Source: Asanoa siamensis
Lineage (GTDB): Bacteria; Actinomycetota; Actinomycetes; Mycobacteriales; Micromonosporaceae
Length of the DNA stretch: 58,408 nucleotides
Assembly: GCF_016862555.1 (NCBI RefSeq)
Contig: NZ_BONE01000053.1
Span: 1-58,408 of the forward strand
Direction: 5' to 3'
The notes under the pieces are model-generated. The model was not told the origin of the DNA. It searched no databases and saw only the letters and a list, made by a program, of their open reading frames with translations. The translations under genes and the position numbers were made by a program. This document shows, piece by piece, positions 17,878 through 26,813 of the stretch; the stretch's first letter is position 1; every line of letters begins with the position of its first letter.

Positions 17878-18651
17878 TCAGCAGCGGGGTACGCCTGGGA
17901 TGAAGCCGTCGTAGCCCGTCAGGACGTACGCGTCCGCGATGAAGCGGCCCGCGCCGATGCGGTCCCAGATGTTGCTCGTGCCGTACGTGCCGGTGACCGT
18001 CGTCCCCGTGGTCTGGCACTGGATCGTCACCCGCGTGCCGTCGGCCACCGTGCCGACCGACGCGTACGAGGTGCCCGGGCCCGACCGCACCGTCAGCGGC
18101 GTCCCCGCCGTGTTGACGGTGCCGGACCCCGCGCCCCCGCCGGAGCACGCGTTGTCGCTCGTGTAGGTCTTCGTGCCCCAGTAGAGCGCCAGCGCCCCGT
18201 TGAACCGGATCTGCACCGCCGAGCCGTTGAGCCGCTGCTCGTAGTGCAGGTGCGGGCCGGTCGAGCCGCCGCTCGTGCCGACGTAGCCGATCACCGAGCC
18301 GTAGCCGACCGACTGCCCCACCGACACGTTGAACCCGCTCAGGTGGGCGTAGTACGTGGTGTAGCCGCCACCGTGGTTGATCCGGACGTACCGGCCGTAG
18401 CTGGTGTCGCCGAGGTTGGTGACCACGTCGACCGTGCCGGGCGCGCTCGCCACGACCGGGTCGCCGTCGTCGTTGGTGCGGTTGAAGTCGATGGCGTTGG
18501 CCGGGCTGTGGTTGGTGCGCGTCTGTCCGGACCAGGCCTGCCCGCAGGGGAACGGCACCTTGAACGTGGGTGCCGCCAGCGCCGGCGCGGACGGCAGCAC
18601 CAGGAACGCGGCGAGGGCGGCCCCGAGCAGGGCCAACCAGCGGTGCTTCAT
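17878..18651 (-). CDS. Secreted M23-family metallopeptidase with SH3-like C-terminus
   Basis: 257 aa, SD GGAGGT. Signal peptide MKHRWLALLGAALAAFLVLP, cleaved near ALAAP. M23 zinc ligands are His48 and Asp55 in HSPANAID and the HxH His134/His136 in TGPHLHYE. The C-terminal 80 residues (TPLTVRSGPGTSYASVGTV) are an SH3b-like wall-binding module. The family cleaves peptide cross-bridges in peptidoglycan; this enzyme probably works outside the cell in wall turnover. It is divergent from the ABC exporter pair. The promoter region holds an inverted repeat similar to one upstream of the lysozyme-like gene at the left edge. Confidence 0.9.
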   Translation of the reverse strand: MKHRWLALLGAALAAFLVLPSAPALAAPTFKVPFPCGQAWSGQTRTNHSPANAIDFNRTNDDGDPVVASAPGTVDVVTNLGDTSYGRYVRINHGGGYTTYYAHLSGFNVSVGQSVGYGSVIGYVGTSGGSTGPHLHYEQRLNGSAVQIRFNGALALYWGTKTYTSDNACSGGGAGSGTVNTAGTPLTVRSGPGTSYASVGTVADGTRVTIQCQTTGTTVTGTYGTSNIWDRIGAGRFIADAYVLTGYDGFIPGVPRC

Positions 18652-18669
18652 GCACGACCTCCAGTCAAA

Positions 18670-18684
18670 TGAAGAAATACTTCA
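18670..18684. promoter_or_regulatory. Inverted repeat TGAAG-N5-CTTCA upstream of the M23 gene
   Basis: Perfect 5-bp arms around AAATA, 19 nt before the M23 ATG in an AT-rich stretch. The TGAA-N7-TTCA layout matches 985-999. On the minus strand a possible -10 TATAGA lies further upstream. Regulatory function is a guess. Confidence 0.25.
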
Positions 18685-18751
18685 ATTCCTCTATATGATC
18701 CTGGCAGAAATCTGCGTGAGGTGGAACAGGGGGCGAAGGTAGGTTGAACGC

Positions 18752-20470
18752 GTGCCCCCGCAGATCCCCCATGCCGATCCCGGGGTGCCGGACACACGGG
18801 GACCGTTCCGCTACATCTGGTGGCTGACCCGCAGCCAGCCCTGGCGGATCCTGCGCGGCGCCCTGTTCGGCACCGTGTGGATGGTCGGTCTCGCGCTGCG
18901 TCCCTACCTCGTCTCCCGCGCCGTCGACGACGGCCTGCGCGCCCACGACCGGGCCGCCCTGCTGTTCTGGGTCGGCACGATCGTGGCCTCCGGTCTGGCG
19001 ATGGCCTGGGTCGGCATCATGCGCCACCGCACGATGACGTTCGTCCGCGAGGACGCCACCGCCCGCTCGGCCGAGGTGGTGCTGCGCCACCTGGCCCGGG
19101 CGGGCGCGACGCTGCCGCGCCGGCTCGACGCCGGCGAGGTCGCCACCGTCAGCGGCCGCGACATCGGCTACGTCTCGCACGTGCTGACGTTCATGGGGCC
19201 GGGCATCGGGGCCGTCATCGCGTACGCCGTGGTCGCGGTCGTGCTCTGGCGCATCGAACCGGTCCTCGCCCTGCTCGTGCTGGTCGGGGTGCCGAGCGTG
19301 GTCGCGGTGATCGCGCCGCTGCTGCGCCGGCTCGAGGCGGTCGAGACCGACTACCGGCGCCGGCAGGGCGCGCTGACCGCCCGGGCCACCGACATCGTCG
19401 CGGGCCTGCGGGTGCTGGCCGGCGTCGGCGGCCGGAGCCTGTTCGCCGACCGTTACGACCGGCAGTCCGCCAAGCTGCGCACCGAGGGCTACCGGGTCGC
19501 CGCGGTCAACAGCTGGATCGAGGGCCTGGCCATCGCCATCCCGGCGGTCTTCCTCGCGCTGGTGGTCTGGTCCGCCGCCCGGCTCGCGGTGCAGGGCCAG
19601 ATCACGGTCGGCGAGATGGTCGGCGTCTACGGCTACGTCGCCATGCTCACGACACCCTGCTGGATGCTGCTGGGCAGCACGTACGACGTGATCCGGGGCC
19701 GGGTCGCCGCGCGGCGGATCGTCGCGCTGCTCCGGGTCGAGCCCGAGGACCACGCCCCGGCTGGCGAGTCGGTGACGGCGCCGGCCGGCCCCGCGGACCT
19801 GCACGACCCCGACAGCGGCCTGACCGTGCCGGCCGGCCGGCTGGTCGCGGTCGCCGCCGACGACCCCGGCACCGCCGCCGCGCTCGCCGACCGGCTCGCC
19901 CGGTTCGCGACCAGCGACGTGACCTGGGGCGGAGTGCCGCTCGGTGCGGTCCCGCTGGCGGAGGTGCGGCGCCGCATCCTGGTCGCCGACCACGACGCCT
20001 ACCTGTTCGCGGGCCCGCTGCGCACGACGCTGAGCCCGGCGGGTGGCGCCGTCGAGCCCGGCGTGCATGCCGCCGCGGCCGAGGACGTCGTCGACGCGCT
20101 GCCCGACGGCCTCGACACCGACGTCGACACCCAGGGGCGCACGCTCTCCGGCGGCCAGCGGCAGCGGGTCCGGCTGGCCCGGGCCGTGCTGGCCGACGCC
20201 GAGGTGCTGATCCTCGTCGACCCGACGTCGGCCGTGGACGCGCACACCGAGGCCCGGATCGCGGAGCGGTTGCGCGCGGCCCGGGCCGGCCGCACCACCG
20301 TGCTCGTGGCGACCTCGCCGCTCCTGCTCGGTCAGGCCGACGAGGTGGCATTCCTGCGCGGCGGCCGGGTCACGGCCACCGGCGACCACCACGGCCTGCT
20401 CGCCCGCGACTCCGCCTACCGCGCCCTGGTCGCCCGCGGCGCCGACGAGGACGCCGAGGTGGCCGGATGA
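18752..20470 (+). CDS. ABC exporter half-transporter A (degenerate nucleotide site)
   Basis: 572 aa, GTG start with SD GAAGGTAGG. The N-terminal half has six membrane helices of the type-I exporter fold (to about residue 310). In the ATPase domain the Walker A is lost (VAADDPGTAAAL in place of GxxGxGKST) and the Walker B is LILVDPTSAVD with Pro where the catalytic Glu should be. The signature LSGGQRQRVRLARA is intact. So this subunit supplies the signature motif for the working ATP site on its partner. It overlaps the next gene by 4 nt (ATGA). Heterodimeric multidrug or lipid/peptide exporter; the substrate is unknown. Confidence 0.9.
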   Translation: MPPQIPHADPGVPDTRGPFRYIWWLTRSQPWRILRGALFGTVWMVGLALRPYLVSRAVDDGLRAHDRAALLFWVGTIVASGLAMAWVGIMRHRTMTFVREDATARSAEVVLRHLARAGATLPRRLDAGEVATVSGRDIGYVSHVLTFMGPGIGAVIAYAVVAVVLWRIEPVLALLVLVGVPSVVAVIAPLLRRLEAVETDYRRRQGALTARATDIVAGLRVLAGVGGRSLFADRYDRQSAKLRTEGYRVAAVNSWIEGLAIAIPAVFLALVVWSAARLAVQGQITVGEMVGVYGYVAMLTTPCWMLLGSTYDVIRGRVAARRIVALLRVEPEDHAPAGESVTAPAGPADLHDPDSGLTVPAGRLVAVAADDPGTAAALADRLARFATSDVTWGGVPLGAVPLAEVRRRILVADHDAYLFAGPLRTTLSPAGGAVEPGVHAAAAEDVVDALPDGLDTDVDTQGRTLSGGQRQRVRLARAVLADAEVLILVDPTSAVDAHTEARIAERLRAARAGRTTVLVATSPLLLGQADEVAFLRGGRVTATGDHHGLLARDSAYRALVARGADEDAEVAG

Positions 20471-22197
20471 CCGCGTTGCCCGTCGCCGACCGGGTCACCA
20501 CCCGGCGGTCCAGCCGCGACCTGCTGCGCGGCGAGCGTCGCGCCGTGGTCGTCGTGCTCCTGCTGCAGGCCGCCGCGGCCGCCGCCGGCCTGGCCGCGCC
20601 CCGGCTGCTCGGCGCGATCGTCGACGACGTGCTGCAGGGCGCCACCGTCGCCCGGATCGACCGGCTCGCGCTGGCGATCGCCGTCTGCACGCTCGTGCAG
20701 GGCGTGCTGTTGCGCTACGGCTACCTGGCCGGCTACCGGTTGGGGGAGCGGGCCATCGCCCGCCTGCGCGAGTGGTTCGTCCGCCGCACGCTCGACCTGC
20801 CGACCGCCGTGGTCGAGCGGGCCGGCACCGGCGACCTCGCCAACCGCAGCTCCGTCGACGTGGCGACGGTCGGCACGATGGTCCGCGACGTGGTGCCCAT
20901 CATGCTGATCTCGTCGGCCCAGCTCCTGCTGCTGTTCGGCGCGGTCTTCCTGATCCACCCGATGCTCGGCCTCGTCGCCCTGGCCGGGCTGCCCAGCATC
21001 CTCGCCGTCACGCGGTGGTACCTGCGCCGGGCCAGCCCCGCCTACCTCGCCGAGGGCGCGGCCAGCGCCGACCTGACCGAGTCGCTGACGACCACCGCCG
21101 AGGGCGCGCGCACCGTGGAGGCGCTGCGGCTCGGCGACGAGCGGATCACCAGCGGCACCGACCGGGTCGCCCGGCAGTGGGCCACGCGGCGCCGGACGCT
21201 CGGCCTGCGCTCGGTGTTCTACCCGGTGGTCGAGGGCAGCTACGGCCTGCCGGTCGCGGCGGTCCTGCTGGCCGGGGGCGTGCTCGCCCGCGACGGCTCC
21301 GTCAGCATCGGCGACGTGGTCGCGGCCGCGCTGCTGCTGCAGCAGGCGATCGAGCCGCTCGACCGGATGCTGCAGTTCATCGAGCAGGCCCAGCGCGGCG
21401 TCGCCTCGTACGCCCGGGTCCTGGGTGTCGGGTTCGGTGTGCCGGAGCAGCGCGGCGTCGCGCCCGTGCCCGGCGACGAGCGGATCGTGGTGCGCGACGC
21501 GCGGTTCGCCTACACCGCCGGGCACGACGTGCTGCACGGCATCGACCTCGACCTGCGGCCGGGGGAACGGCTCGCGATCGTCGGGCCGTCGGGTGCCGGC
21601 AAGTCGACGCTGGCCCGGCTGCTGGCGGGCACCGAGGCACCGGACACCGGGTCGGTCACGCTGGGCGGCGTGCCGGTCGCCGACATCGAACCGGCCCGGC
21701 GGCGGCAGCTCATCGCCCTGGTCACCCAGGAACACCACGTCTTCATCGGTACGCTCCGCGACAACCTGTCGTTCGCCGCGCCCGACGCCACCGACGGCGA
21801 GATGCTCAGCGCGCTGGTCGCGGTCGGCGCCGACTGGTACGCCGCGCTACCCGACGGGCTCGACACGCGGCTCGGCGAAGGTGCCCGGCAGCTCGGCCCG
21901 GCCGACGCGCAGCAGCTCGCGCTCGCCCGGATCGTGCTCGCCGACCCGCACACGCTGATCCTCGACGAGGCGACGGCGGCCCTCGACCCGACCACCGCGC
22001 GGCGCACCGAGCGGTCGCTGGCCGCGGTGCTCGGCGGGCGCACGGTCATCGCGATCGCGCACCGGCTCAACACCGCCCGCGACGCCGACCGGGTGGCGGT
22101 GCTGGCCGACGGTCGGATCACCGAGCTGGGCACCCACGACGAGCTGGTCGACGCCGGCGGGCCGTACGCCGCGCTCTGGCGCTCCTGGCACGGCTAG
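20467..22197 (+). CDS. ABC exporter half-transporter B (catalytic)
   Basis: 576 aa, ATG inside the stop of subunit A. Six membrane helices, then an ATPase domain with intact Walker A GPSGAGKST, Q-loop VTQEHHVF and Walker B LILDEATAALD. The signature is degenerate: LGPADAQQLALAR in place of LSGGQ. Together with subunit A this gives one canonical and one dead ATP site, the usual asymmetric arrangement of heterodimeric exporters. No peptidase domain and no adjacent precursor peptide was seen, so small-molecule or lipid export is most likely. Confidence 0.92.
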   Translation: MTALPVADRVTTRRSSRDLLRGERRAVVVVLLLQAAAAAAGLAAPRLLGAIVDDVLQGATVARIDRLALAIAVCTLVQGVLLRYGYLAGYRLGERAIARLREWFVRRTLDLPTAVVERAGTGDLANRSSVDVATVGTMVRDVVPIMLISSAQLLLLFGAVFLIHPMLGLVALAGLPSILAVTRWYLRRASPAYLAEGAASADLTESLTTTAEGARTVEALRLGDERITSGTDRVARQWATRRRTLGLRSVFYPVVEGSYGLPVAAVLLAGGVLARDGSVSIGDVVAAALLLQQAIEPLDRMLQFIEQAQRGVASYARVLGVGFGVPEQRGVAPVPGDERIVVRDARFAYTAGHDVLHGIDLDLRPGERLAIVGPSGAGKSTLARLLAGTEAPDTGSVTLGGVPVADIEPARRRQLIALVTQEHHVFIGTLRDNLSFAAPDATDGEMLSALVAVGADWYAALPDGLDTRLGEGARQLGPADAQQLALARIVLADPHTLILDEATAALDPTTARRTERSLAAVLGGRTVIAIAHRLNTARDADRVAVLADGRITELGTHDELVDAGGPYAALWRSWHG

Positions 22198-22200
22198 AAG

Positions 22201-22806
22201 CTAGTCGCGGCAGCGCTGCTCGAGCGACCGCGGCCAGCGCGCACCGGGGCTGATCTCCACGGTGGTGTCGACGGTGCGGGTCGCCCCGTCGGCCGTGCGG
22301 ATCCACATGTTCAGCGGCAGCGGCGCGGCGATGAACACCGTGCGTTGCGCGCACGTGAAGGTGATCGTGACGGCGATGGTCCGGAAGCCCGGCCGGATCG
22401 TCACTCGCTGTGACGCGTTGCGGATCTCGAGGCCCTGTCGCCGGGCGCCGAGGTCCTCGACCTCGATCGGCAGCGGGCCGAGGTTGACCAGCGTCAGGTT
22501 GGCCACCATCGACGCCGTCGTGCCGTCGCTGGTGCCGTCCAGGTCGGCCGGGTCGATCAGCTGGGCGCCGACCTCGACGACGGCCGCCGCCGCGGCGCGC
22601 TCCTGGCCGGCCTCCCACCGGTGCACGCCGGCGCCGCCCGCCACCGCACCGAGCACGGCGGCCAGCGCGACGGCGCTGACCTGGAGGCGGGCCGCGCGCA
22701 ACCGCCGGAGCCCGCCGCGCAACCGCTCGCCCGGCTCGATCGCGGGCCGCGGCGGCGCCGGCCGGTCGAGATCGACAAGGGGTTCCCGGGGGTGGGCATC
22801 GACCAT
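22201..22806 (-). CDS. Hypothetical single-pass membrane protein
   Basis: 201 aa. A proline/arginine-rich cytoplasmic N-terminus (about 40 residues) leads to one hydrophobic helix (VSAVALAAVLGAVAGGAGV). An extracytoplasmic beta-rich domain of about 130 residues follows, with VANLTLVNLGPLPIEVEDLG and VAVTITFTCAQ-like strands resembling an immunoglobulin-like fold. Two cysteines, one near the C-terminus (EQRCRD), could pair. Convergent with the ABC exporter, 3 nt apart. Family not recognised. Confidence 0.65.
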   Translation of the reverse strand: MVDAHPREPLVDLDRPAPPRPAIEPGERLRGGLRRLRAARLQVSAVALAAVLGAVAGGAGVHRWEAGQERAAAAAVVEVGAQLIDPADLDGTSDGTTASMVANLTLVNLGPLPIEVEDLGARRQGLEIRNASQRVTIRPGFRTIAVTITFTCAQRTVFIAAPLPLNMWIRTADGATRTVDTTVEISPGARWPRSLEQRCRD

Positions 22807-22914
22807 GGCGAGAGGGTACGCGGCGCGCCAGGCGCCCGTGATCCGCGTCCGGCGGCATGATGTGGTTGAACCGCACGCAGCGGGGCAAAAGGCCGGGTGA
22901 TACCGGAGGTGCCC

Positions 22915-23874
22915 ATGAGTGACAACCCGTCCGCCCCGTCGAGCCCGACCAAGCTGCCCCCCGGCGAGTGGCTGGCCAGCGCCAAGCGGGCCGCCAAGGA
23001 GTTCTCGGAGGACGGGGTCAGCGACTGGGCGGCGGCGCTGACCTACTACGGCATCCTGTCCATCTTCCCGGGCCTGCTGGTCGTGGTCTCGATCCTCGGC
23101 CTGCTCGGTCCCGACACCGTCAAGGCGGTGCAGGACAACCTGACCACGACGCTCCCGGGCGCGATCGCCGACTTCGTCAACAACGCGATCGACCAGGTGG
23201 CCGGCAACTCCTCGCTGGCCAGCGCCGGCGCGGTCGTCGGTGTGCTGGTCGCCTTCTGGTCGGCGTCGGGCTACGTGTCGGCGTTCATGCGCGCGTCCAA
23301 CGCGATCTACGACGTGCCCGAGGGCCGGCCGATCTGGAAGACGCTGCCGACCCGCGTCGCGGTCACGGCCGCGGTCGGCCTGCTGCTCATCGCCTGTGCG
23401 CTGATCGTGGTCTTCACCGGCCGGTTCGCGGACTCGATCGGCGACGCGCTGGGCGTCGGCTCCGCGGCCGTCACGGCGTGGAACATCGCCAAGTGGCCGG
23501 TGCTGGTCGTCCTCGTCAGCCTGATGTTCTCGATCCTCTACTACGCGTCACCGAACGCCCGCCACGGCAAGTTCCGCTGGGTCACCCCGGGCGGCCTGCT
23601 GGCCGTGCTGCTGTGGATCGTCCTTTCGGGACTGTTCGCCCTCTACCTGACGTTCTTCGCGTCCTACAACAAGACCTACGGCACGGTCGCCGGCATCATC
23701 GTCTTCCTGGTCTGGCTGCAGCTCTCCAACATGGCCATCCTGCTGGGCGCGGAATACGACGCGGAACTGGAACGCGGCCGCGCGATCGCGGCGGGCCACC
23801 CCCGCGACAAGGAGCCGTACCTGGAGCTCCGCGACGACCGAAAGCTCAAGAAGCAGCGCCGCCGCCGGCAGTAG
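22915..23874 (+). CDS. YihY/BrkB family integral membrane protein
   Basis: 319 aa from ATG 22915 with SD GGAGGT; an upstream GTG in frame lacks one. Motifs: DWAAALTYYGILSIFPGLLV, the segment ASGYVSAFMRASNAIYDVPEG, WRITPGG-type WVTPGGLLAVLLWI and YNKTYGTVAGIIVFLVWLQ, ending in a basic tail KLKKQRRRRQ. About six membrane helices. The family was once misnamed ribonuclease BN; its role is unsettled, with transport or envelope functions suggested. Convergent with ppk2, a single base between the stops. Confidence 0.9.
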   Translation: MSDNPSAPSSPTKLPPGEWLASAKRAAKEFSEDGVSDWAAALTYYGILSIFPGLLVVVSILGLLGPDTVKAVQDNLTTTLPGAIADFVNNAIDQVAGNSSLASAGAVVGVLVAFWSASGYVSAFMRASNAIYDVPEGRPIWKTLPTRVAVTAAVGLLLIACALIVVFTGRFADSIGDALGVGSAAVTAWNIAKWPVLVVLVSLMFSILYYASPNARHGKFRWVTPGGLLAVLLWIVLSGLFALYLTFFASYNKTYGTVAGIIVFLVWLQLSNMAILLGAEYDAELERGRAIAAGHPRDKEPYLELRDDRKLKKQRRRRQ

Positions 23875-23875
23875 G

Positions 23876-24808
23876 TCAGAAGCCGGTGAAGGCCTTGGCC
23901 GGGGGCTCGCCGTCCTCGAAGAGCTCGCTGGCCGGGCCGACGATCAGCGGGTCGGGCGTACCCACGATCTCCTCGTCCTTGTTGTCGTAGTCGAACCGGG
24001 TCAGGACGTGGCGCATCGCGGCCAGGCGGGCGCGCTTCTTGTCGTTGCTCTTGATCATCGTCCAGGGCGCGTCGGCCGTGTGCGTGTAGAAGAACATCGC
24101 CTCCTTCGCCTCCGTGTACTCGTCCCACTTGTCGAGCGAGGCGAGGTCCGTCGGCGAGAGCTTCCACTGGCGCACCGGGTCGACCTGGCGGATCAGGAAA
24201 CGGGTCTGCTGCTCGTGGCGGGTCACCGAGAACCAGAACTTGATGAGGTTTATCCCCGACCGCACCAGCATCCGCTCGAGCTCCGGCGTCTCGCGCATGA
24301 ACTCGAGGTATTCCGGCCGCGTGCAGTAGCCCATGACCCGCTCGACGCCGGCCCGGTTGTACCAGGACCGGTCGAACAGCACCATCTCCCGGGCGGCCGG
24401 CAGGTGGGCGACGTAGCGCTGGAAGTACCACTGCGACTGCTCGCGCTCGCTGGGCTTCTCCAGCGCGACCACCGACGCCCCACGCGGGTTGAGGTGCTCC
24501 ATGAAGCGCTTGATCGTGCCGCCCTTGCCCGCGGCGTCGCGGCCCTCGAAGAGGATCACCAGGCGGCGGTCGTTGGCCTTGATCCAGTTCTGCAGCTTGA
24601 GCAGCTCGATCTGCAGCAGGCGCTTCTCGCGCTCGTAGTCGGCGCGGTCCATCCGCTCGTCGTACGGGTAGTTCTCGCGCCAGGTGTCGACCGTCTCGCC
24701 GTCGGACTTCAGCAGCACCGGGTCGTCATCGTCGTCGTCGAGAACGCGGTAGCCATCGTACTGCTTGAGCAGGTTCGGGGTGCCGCCGTTGCTGCTTTCC
24801 GTGCCCAT
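23876..24808 (-). CDS. ppk2: Polyphosphate kinase 2
   Basis: 310 aa. Walker A in FEGRDAAGKGGTIKRF (residues 88-103), lid/Walker B stretch VLFDRSWYNRAGVERVMG, plus FWFSVTRHEQQTRF and the C-terminal KRARLAAMRHVL. This is the single-domain PPK2 family, which transfers phosphate between polyphosphate and nucleotides, mainly making NTP from NDP. Cytoplasmic. The N-terminus has an unusual run of six aspartates (residues 24-29). Class (NDP or NMP preference) is not assigned. Confidence 0.93.
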   Translation of the reverse strand: MGTESSNGGTPNLLKQYDGYRVLDDDDDDPVLLKSDGETVDTWRENYPYDERMDRADYEREKRLLQIELLKLQNWIKANDRRLVILFEGRDAAGKGGTIKRFMEHLNPRGASVVALEKPSEREQSQWYFQRYVAHLPAAREMVLFDRSWYNRAGVERVMGYCTRPEYLEFMRETPELERMLVRSGINLIKFWFSVTRHEQQTRFLIRQVDPVRQWKLSPTDLASLDKWDEYTEAKEAMFFYTHTADAPWTMIKSNDKKRARLAAMRHVLTRFDYDNKDEEIVGTPDPLIVGPASELFEDGEPPAKAFTGF

Positions 24809-24863
24809 GTGCTGACGCTACCCAGCTGAGGTGACCACCAATCGCGGATCCAGTGAACACCGG

Positions 24864-24869
24864 TAGCGT
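24864..24869 (+). promoter_or_regulatory. -10 element of a leaderless promoter (SDR gene)
   Basis: TAGCGT ends 7 nt before ATG 24877, and no SD is present between them. This is the typical spacing for a leaderless actinobacterial mRNA. Confidence 0.45.
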
Positions 24870-24876
24870 GATCCAT

Positions 24877-25659
24877 ATGCGCATCGACCTGTCAGGCAAG
24901 ACGGCACTCGTGACCGGTTCGTCCTCGGGGATCGGGCTGGCGATCGCCACCGGGCTCGCCGCCGCCGGAGCCCGGGTCGTGCTGACCGGGCGCGACGAGG
25001 CGCGGGTGAGCGCGGCCGCGGACCGGCTGCGCGCGTCCGGCGCCGACGCGAGCGGCATCGCGGTCGACCTGGCCGCCGGCGCCGACGCGGTGCTCGAGCG
25101 GGAGCCCGACGTCGACATCCTGGTCAACAACCTCGGCATCTTCGAGGCCCGCCCGCCGCTCGAGATCACCGAGGCTGAGTGGCAGCGCTACTTCGAGACC
25201 AACGTGCTCGCCGGCATCCGGCTGACCAGGCACTACCTGCCCGGCATGATGGACCGCGGCTGGGGCCGGACGCAGTTCATCGCCAGCGACTCGGCCGTGG
25301 TCATCCCGGCCGAGATGATCCACTACGGGATGACGAAGACGGCCCTGCTCGGGGTGTCGCGCGGCTTCGCCAAGGCGGCGGCCGGCAGTGGCGTCACCGT
25401 CAACACCGTCATCGCCGGCCCCACGCACACCGGCGGTGTGGAGGAGTTCGTCTACCAGTTGGTGCCGCGCGACCTCCCGTGGGACGAGGCGCAGCGGCAG
25501 TTCATGCGCGATCATCGGCCGCAGTCGCTGATCCAGCGGCTGATCGAGCCGGAGGAGATCGCGAACATGGTGGTTTATCTCAGCTCGTCGCAGGCGTCGG
25601 CGACGACCGGCGGGGCGCTGCGCGTCGACGGTGGTTACGTCGACGCGATCCTGCCCTGA
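24877..25659 (+). CDS. SDR-family oxidoreductase
   Basis: 260 aa. Start at ATG 24877, because a -10 TAGCGT 7 nt upstream suggests a leaderless transcript; an in-frame GTG at 24853 precedes that promoter. Rossmann motif TGSSSGIG (13-20), NNLG, active-site Ser in FIASDSAVV, then YGMTK (Tyr and Lys), and a C-terminal TTGGALRVDGGYVD. This is the classical short-chain dehydrogenase layout, close to 3-oxoacyl-ACP reductase-like proteins. The substrate is unknown. Its TGA overlaps the ATG of the LtrA gene. Confidence 0.9.
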   Translation: MRIDLSGKTALVTGSSSGIGLAIATGLAAAGARVVLTGRDEARVSAAADRLRASGADASGIAVDLAAGADAVLEREPDVDILVNNLGIFEARPPLEITEAEWQRYFETNVLAGIRLTRHYLPGMMDRGWGRTQFIASDSAVVIPAEMIHYGMTKTALLGVSRGFAKAAAGSGVTVNTVIAGPTHTGGVEEFVYQLVPRDLPWDEAQRQFMRDHRPQSLIQRLIEPEEIANMVVYLSSSQASATTGGALRVDGGYVDAILP

Positions 25660-26813
25660 TGACGCCGGCGCCGCCCACCGCGGCGGAGCGCCACGCGTCC
25701 TGGCTGGAGCTCTTCTTCGACCTCGTCGTGGTCGTGGCCGTGGCGCAACTCGCGCACCTGATCGAGGGCGAGGTCGGCCTGCGCGACGCGGGCCTGTTCG
25801 TGGTGCTGTTCTACGCCGTCTGGAGCGTGTGGACGAGCTTCACATTGTACGCGAACGTCGCCGCCACGAAGACGCGTACGCGGGCGATGCTCGTGGCGAT
25901 GTTCGGCATCGCGGTGATGGCCGCCGCGATCCCGGAGGCCGCCGGCGACCGGGGCGAGGCGTTCGCGATCGCGTACGTGTTGTGCCGCTGGCTGGGCATG
26001 ATCTCCTGGCGGCGGACGGGCCAGATGCTGTTCAGCTGGCCCGCCGCGCAGGCCGGCGCGGGCTTCGTCCCGTGGGTGGTGTCCATCTGGGTGGAGCCGC
26101 CGGCCCGCTACTGGCTGTGGACCGCGGGCGTCGTGCTCGACATCGTCATCTCGGCGGTCCAGGGCGGCCGGGCGCGGGAGATGCTGGCCCGGATGCGCCG
26201 CTCGACGTCGCGCCGGGCCCGGTCGGTGCGGATCGTGCCCGCCCGGCTCGACGCGGCCCACTTCGGCGAGCGGCTCGGCCTGTTCGTCATCATCGTGCTG
26301 GGCGAGGCGGTGGCCCAGGTGGTGCTGGCGGCGTCCGAGGTGGACTGGACGAGGCCGCTCTTCGTGGCCGCGCTCGCCGGCTTCGGCCTGCTGGTCTGCC
26401 TGTGGTGGCTGACCCTGGAGTACGGCGCGCTGGCCGTCCCGCGGTTCGGCGAGCAGCGCATCGAGGCGTGGCTGGCGCTGCCGGCGCACTTCACGATGAC
26501 GATGGCCATCACCAGCGTGGCGGCCGGCCTCGGCATGCTCGCCGACGACCCGGCCGACCCGCTGCCCGTCGCGGCCCGCTGGGTCCTCTGCGGCGGCCTG
26601 GCCCTCTATTTCCTGAGCACGACGGTGGTGGGCGCGGTGGCCGGCGCGCCCCGGGCCTGGCTGTTCGGCCGCGCCCTGCCCGCCACGGTGGCGGCGGCGC
26701 TGCTCGGCGCGTTCGGCGGGCCGCTGGAGGCACGCTGGCTCGCCCTGATCCTGGTCGGCGTCGCGATCTGGCAGGTCCGCTACGCCCGCCGCCACCCGGC
26801 GGTCGGCGCCTAG
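25659..26813 (+). CDS. Low temperature requirement A (LtrA) family membrane protein
   Basis: 384 aa, ATG at 25659 overlapping the SDR stop by one base. Family opening ERHASWLELFFDLVVVVAVAQLAH and the internal HFGERLGLFVIIVLGEAV are diagnostic. About eleven hydrophobic segments. LtrA was named from a Listeria cold-growth mutant; the molecular role is unknown. Convergent with the aspartic protease gene, whose stop overlaps by 4 nt. Confidence 0.9.
   Translation: MTPAPPTAAERHASWLELFFDLVVVVAVAQLAHLIEGEVGLRDAGLFVVLFYAVWSVWTSFTLYANVAATKTRTRAMLVAMFGIAVMAAAIPEAAGDRGEAFAIAYVLCRWLGMISWRRTGQMLFSWPAAQAGAGFVPWVVSIWVEPPARYWLWTAGVVLDIVISAVQGGRAREMLARMRRSTSRRARSVRIVPARLDAAHFGERLGLFVIIVLGEAVAQVVLAASEVDWTRPLFVAALAGFGLLVCLWWLTLEYGALAVPRFGEQRIEAWLALPAHFTMTMAITSVAAGLGMLADDPADPLPVAARWVLCGGLALYFLSTTVVGAVAGAPRAWLFGRALPATVAAALLGAFGGPLEARWLALILVGVAIWQVRYARRHPAVGA

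Noticed and set aside
18665-20392. 575-codon open frame on the minus strand opposite ABC subunit A
   Set aside because: Low-complexity Arg/Gly/Asp/His sequence; the exporter motifs are on the plus strand.
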